Assembly (NCBI GenBank): GCA_904393855.1
Contig: CAJFNE010000129.1
Location: 1-5,346 of the forward strand
Reading direction: 5' to 3'
Origin: an uncultured Oscillibacter sp.
Lineage (GTDB): Bacteria > Bacillota > Clostridia > Oscillospirales > Oscillospiraceae
Length of the DNA: 5,346 nucleotides
Part shown: positions 3,513 to 5,346 of the stretch, piece after piece
How positions within the stretch are numbered: position 1 is the stretch's first letter
Layout: the number at the start of each line of letters is the position of its first letter
Notes under the pieces: generated by a model
What the model was told of the DNA's origin: nothing
Seen by the model: the letters and a program-made list of their open reading frames with translations, nothing else
The model's database searches: none
Translations under genes and position numbers: made by a program

Positions 3513-5231
3513 ATGAACATGGAACGACAGGAACTGCAGACAGAGGTCTCCCCCGTTCTGGAACAGCCGCCGGAGGGCCCCTCCCGGCGGGACCGGCTGC
3601 GGAACGGGTGGAAGAAGCTCTGGAGGGGCAAACGGAAATGGCTGGCAATCCTGCTGGTCATCGCCATCGCGGGGGGCACGTTCCTCTGGCGGGGCCGGGG
3701 AGAGACCGCCGCCGCGGTGACGGAGTATCAGGAGGCATCGGTAGAGCGCCGCTCCATCACGAACTCCCTCTCCTCCAGCGGCACCCTGGAGCCGGCGGAC
3801 TCCTACACCGTCAACACCCTGGTCTCCGGAGAGATCCTCACGGACACCTTTGAGAACGGCGACGAGGTAACGGAGGGTCAACTGCTCTATACCATTGATT
3901 CCTCCGACGCCTCCAGCAGCCAGACCCAGGCCCAGAACAGCTACTCCCAGGCCCAGAACAGCTATGAGCAGGCGGTGGCGGCCAAGTATCCCACCGCCGA
4001 CATGAGCGGCACGGTGGCGGAAGTCTATGTGCAGAATGGCGAGAGCGTCTCCGCCGGGACGGAGCTGCTGCGGATCGTGGGGGACAACAAGATCTACATG
4101 ACCTGCCTCTTCCCCTACGCCAGCTCCTCCGACTTCTACGTGGGGCAGACCGCCACCATCTACATCGGCGACTTTGAGGGGTATACCACCGGCACCGTCA
4201 CGGCGGTGTCCTCCTCCACGGTGACCACCAGCACCGGACTCCAGGCGGTGTCCGTCCAGGTGGAGGCCACGAACCCCGGCCTGGCCACGGAGGACTACAC
4301 CGCCACCGTCAACATCGGCGCCTACACCAGCTACGGCCAGACGGCCATCCACCTGGGCTCCTCCAGCACCGTGACGGCGGAGGTGGCCGGCAAGGTCAGC
4401 GGCCTGACGCTGCTGGCGGGCGACACGGTGTCCTACGGGGACCGGATCTGCACGATCACCGGCGACACCGCCGACAACGCCATTGAAAGCGCCCGGATCA
4501 GCCTGAGCAACGCCGCGACAAGCCTGGAGAACGCCCAGGAGAACCTGGAGGACTACTCCATCACCGCCCCCATCTCCGGCACCGTGGTCTCCAAGACCGC
4601 CAAGGCCGGGGACAATATCGAGGGCGGCTCCGACAGCACGCTCTGCGTCATCTACGATCTGAGCTATCTGGAGATGACCATGGACATCGACGAGCTGGAC
4701 ATCAGCCAGGTGGAGGTGGGCCAGGAGGTCCAGATCACCGTGGATGCCGTGGAGGGGCAGACCTACACCGGCGTGGTGACGGAGGTCTCCGTGGCGGGCA
4801 CCACCTCCGGCGGCATCACCACCTACCCGGTCACCGTCCGCATTGACGAGACCGACGGCCTGCTGCCCGGCATGAACGTGGACGCGGAGATCGTGATCTC
4901 CTCCACGGAGGACGCCCTGGCCATCCCCAGCGCCGCCGTGAGCCGAGGCAACATGGTGCTGATCACGGCGGATTCCCCCAGCGCCGCCAACGCCTTAGAT
5001 GAGGAGGCGCCGGAGGGCTATGTCTATGTGGAGGTGGAGACCGGCGTCAGCGACGACAGCTACATCAAAATTCTCTCCGGCCTGCAGGAGGGGGACACGG
5101 TGGCCTATCTCCAGACGGCCAGCTCCGGCAGCTCCGACAGCTCCATGATGATGGGCGGCGGCATGCCCAGCGGCGGCGGAGGCATGCCCCCCGGCGGCGG
5201 AGGCGGCGGCATGCCGGGAGGCGGCTTCTGA
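3513..5231 (+). CDS. HlyD/MacA-like efflux periplasmic adaptor (membrane fusion protein), 572 aa
   Basis: This is an adaptor subunit of an ABC-type export system, anchored in the membrane with most of the chain outside. A basic cytosolic N-terminus (1-42) leads into one membrane segment (about 43-60, WLAILLVIAIAGG). Outside are four lipoyl half-motifs: about 98-129 (VSGEILTDTFENGDEVTEGQ), 162-190 (SGTVAEVYVQNGESVSAG), 288-316 (AGKVSGLTLLAGDTVSYGD) and 350-380 (ITAPISGTVVSKTAKAGDNI). Short Gln/Asn/Ala-rich helical hairpins lie between each pair (about 131-158 and 320-347). Beta-barrel-like segments follow each pair (192-270 and 384-462), then a membrane-proximal domain (468-534). The last 30 residues are Gly/Met/Pro-rich (MMMGGGMP onward). 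At 572 aa it is much longer than MacA or YknX (about 370-390), because the core appears duplicated. The start at 3513 has AAAGGA at 3498-3503. Its stop overlaps the ABC ATPase gene. Confidence 0.92.
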   Translation: MNMERQELQTEVSPVLEQPPEGPSRRDRLRNGWKKLWRGKRKWLAILLVIAIAGGTFLWRGRGETAAAVTEYQEASVERRSITNSLSSSGTLEPADSYTVNTLVSGEILTDTFENGDEVTEGQLLYTIDSSDASSSQTQAQNSYSQAQNSYEQAVAAKYPTADMSGTVAEVYVQNGESVSAGTELLRIVGDNKIYMTCLFPYASSSDFYVGQTATIYIGDFEGYTTGTVTAVSSSTVTTSTGLQAVSVQVEATNPGLATEDYTATVNIGAYTSYGQTAIHLGSSSTVTAEVAGKVSGLTLLAGDTVSYGDRICTITGDTADNAIESARISLSNAATSLENAQENLEDYSITAPISGTVVSKTAKAGDNIEGGSDSTLCVIYDLSYLEMTMDIDELDISQVEVGQEVQITVDAVEGQTYTGVVTEVSVAGTTSGGITTYPVTVRIDETDGLLPGMNVDAEIVISSTEDALAIPSAAVSRGNMVLITADSPSAANALDEEAPEGYVYVEVETGVSDDSYIKILSGLQEGDTVAYLQTASSGSSDSSMMMGGGMPSGGGGMPPGGGGGGMPGGGF

Positions 5232-5346
5232 TGGGCGCCCTGATCGAATTCCGGCAGGTGTGCAAGTACTACCAGATGGGCGACACCACCGTGAAGGCGG
5301 CGGACCACATCTCCTTCCAGATCCAGAAGGGGGAGTTCGTGGCCAT
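5231..5346 (+). CDS. ABC transporter ATP-binding protein, 5' part only
   Basis: The ATG at 5231 shares its A with the adaptor stop codon (TGATG at 5229-5233), so the two genes are translationally coupled. GGGAGG at 5216-5221 serves as ribosome binding site. The 38 complete codons begin MGALIEFRQVCKYYQMGD and continue through TTVKAADHISFQIQKGEFVA, which is the N-terminal beta-strand region of LolD/MacB-type ATPases just before the Walker A motif. The window ends before Walker A, so the catalytic motifs are not seen. Known relatives pair with a MacB/FtsX-like permease, expected to follow downstream. Together with the adaptor this forms an export operon of the MacAB/YknXYZ type. The substrate is unknown. 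Confidence 0.93.
   Translation, partial: MGALIEFRQVCKYYQMGDTTVKAADHISFQIQKGEFVA

Noticed and set aside
3398..3853. Plus-strand open frame that starts in the efflux leader and overlaps the adaptor in another frame
   Set aside because: It begins at the promoter -10 itself, so it could not be translated from that transcript, and its sequence has no domain.
3456..4352. Minus-strand open frame opposite the adaptor gene (298 aa)
   Set aside because: It is Gly/Val/His-rich shadow sequence, and the plus strand has a clear adaptor domain order.

Overview
The window looks like chromosomal DNA from a GC-rich member of the Firmicutes, most likely an Oscillospiraceae-type gut Clostridium (Flavonifractor, Lawsonibacter or Oscillibacter-like). 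The grounds are strong GGAGG-type ribosome binding sites, tightly packed overlapping genes, GC-rich coding DNA with AT-rich promoters, and the protein families present. The taxonomic call is inference from the sequence alone.

Layout. (1) 1-210: a tRNA-Thr(UGU) gene on the minus strand with a near-consensus sigma-A promoter (TTGACA, 17 bp, TAAGAT). (2) 210-905, plus strand: three small translationally coupled genes encoding a CxxC/CxxC zinc-finger protein (62 aa), an all-helical coiled-coil protein (77 aa) and a protein that is essentially a sigma-70 region 4 DNA-binding domain (98 aa). They look like one regulatory module whose targets cannot be read from this window. (3) 935-2604: a promoter, a YitT-family membrane protein (DUF161 + DUF2179), and, 4 nt later, an Asp/Glu racemase-family enzyme carrying both catalytic cysteines, closed by a hairpin terminator. 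(4) 2622-3154: a dihydrofolate reductase-like (RibD C-terminal) gene broken by an apparent single-base deletion near its 3' end, followed by a strong intrinsic terminator at 3223-3258. (5) 3259-5346: an AT-rich promoter region with two direct repeats on an 11-bp period, a structured 5' leader, a 572-aa membrane-fusion (efflux adaptor) protein with a duplicated lipoyl/hairpin architecture and a Gly/Met-rich tail, and the start of its ABC-transporter ATPase, which overlaps the adaptor stop codon and runs off the window.

How they work together. The last two genes form the start of a MacAB/YknXY-like export operon. The YitT protein and the racemase are probably co-transcribed and so may act on a common amino-acid-related substrate, but this is inference. 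The most interesting unexplained items are the three-gene zinc-finger/coiled-coil/sigma-4 module, the regulatory region in front of the efflux operon (direct repeats in place of a -35 element, plus a leader hairpin with a competing fold), and the duplicated adaptor architecture. No mobile element, CRISPR array or complete defence system is visible.
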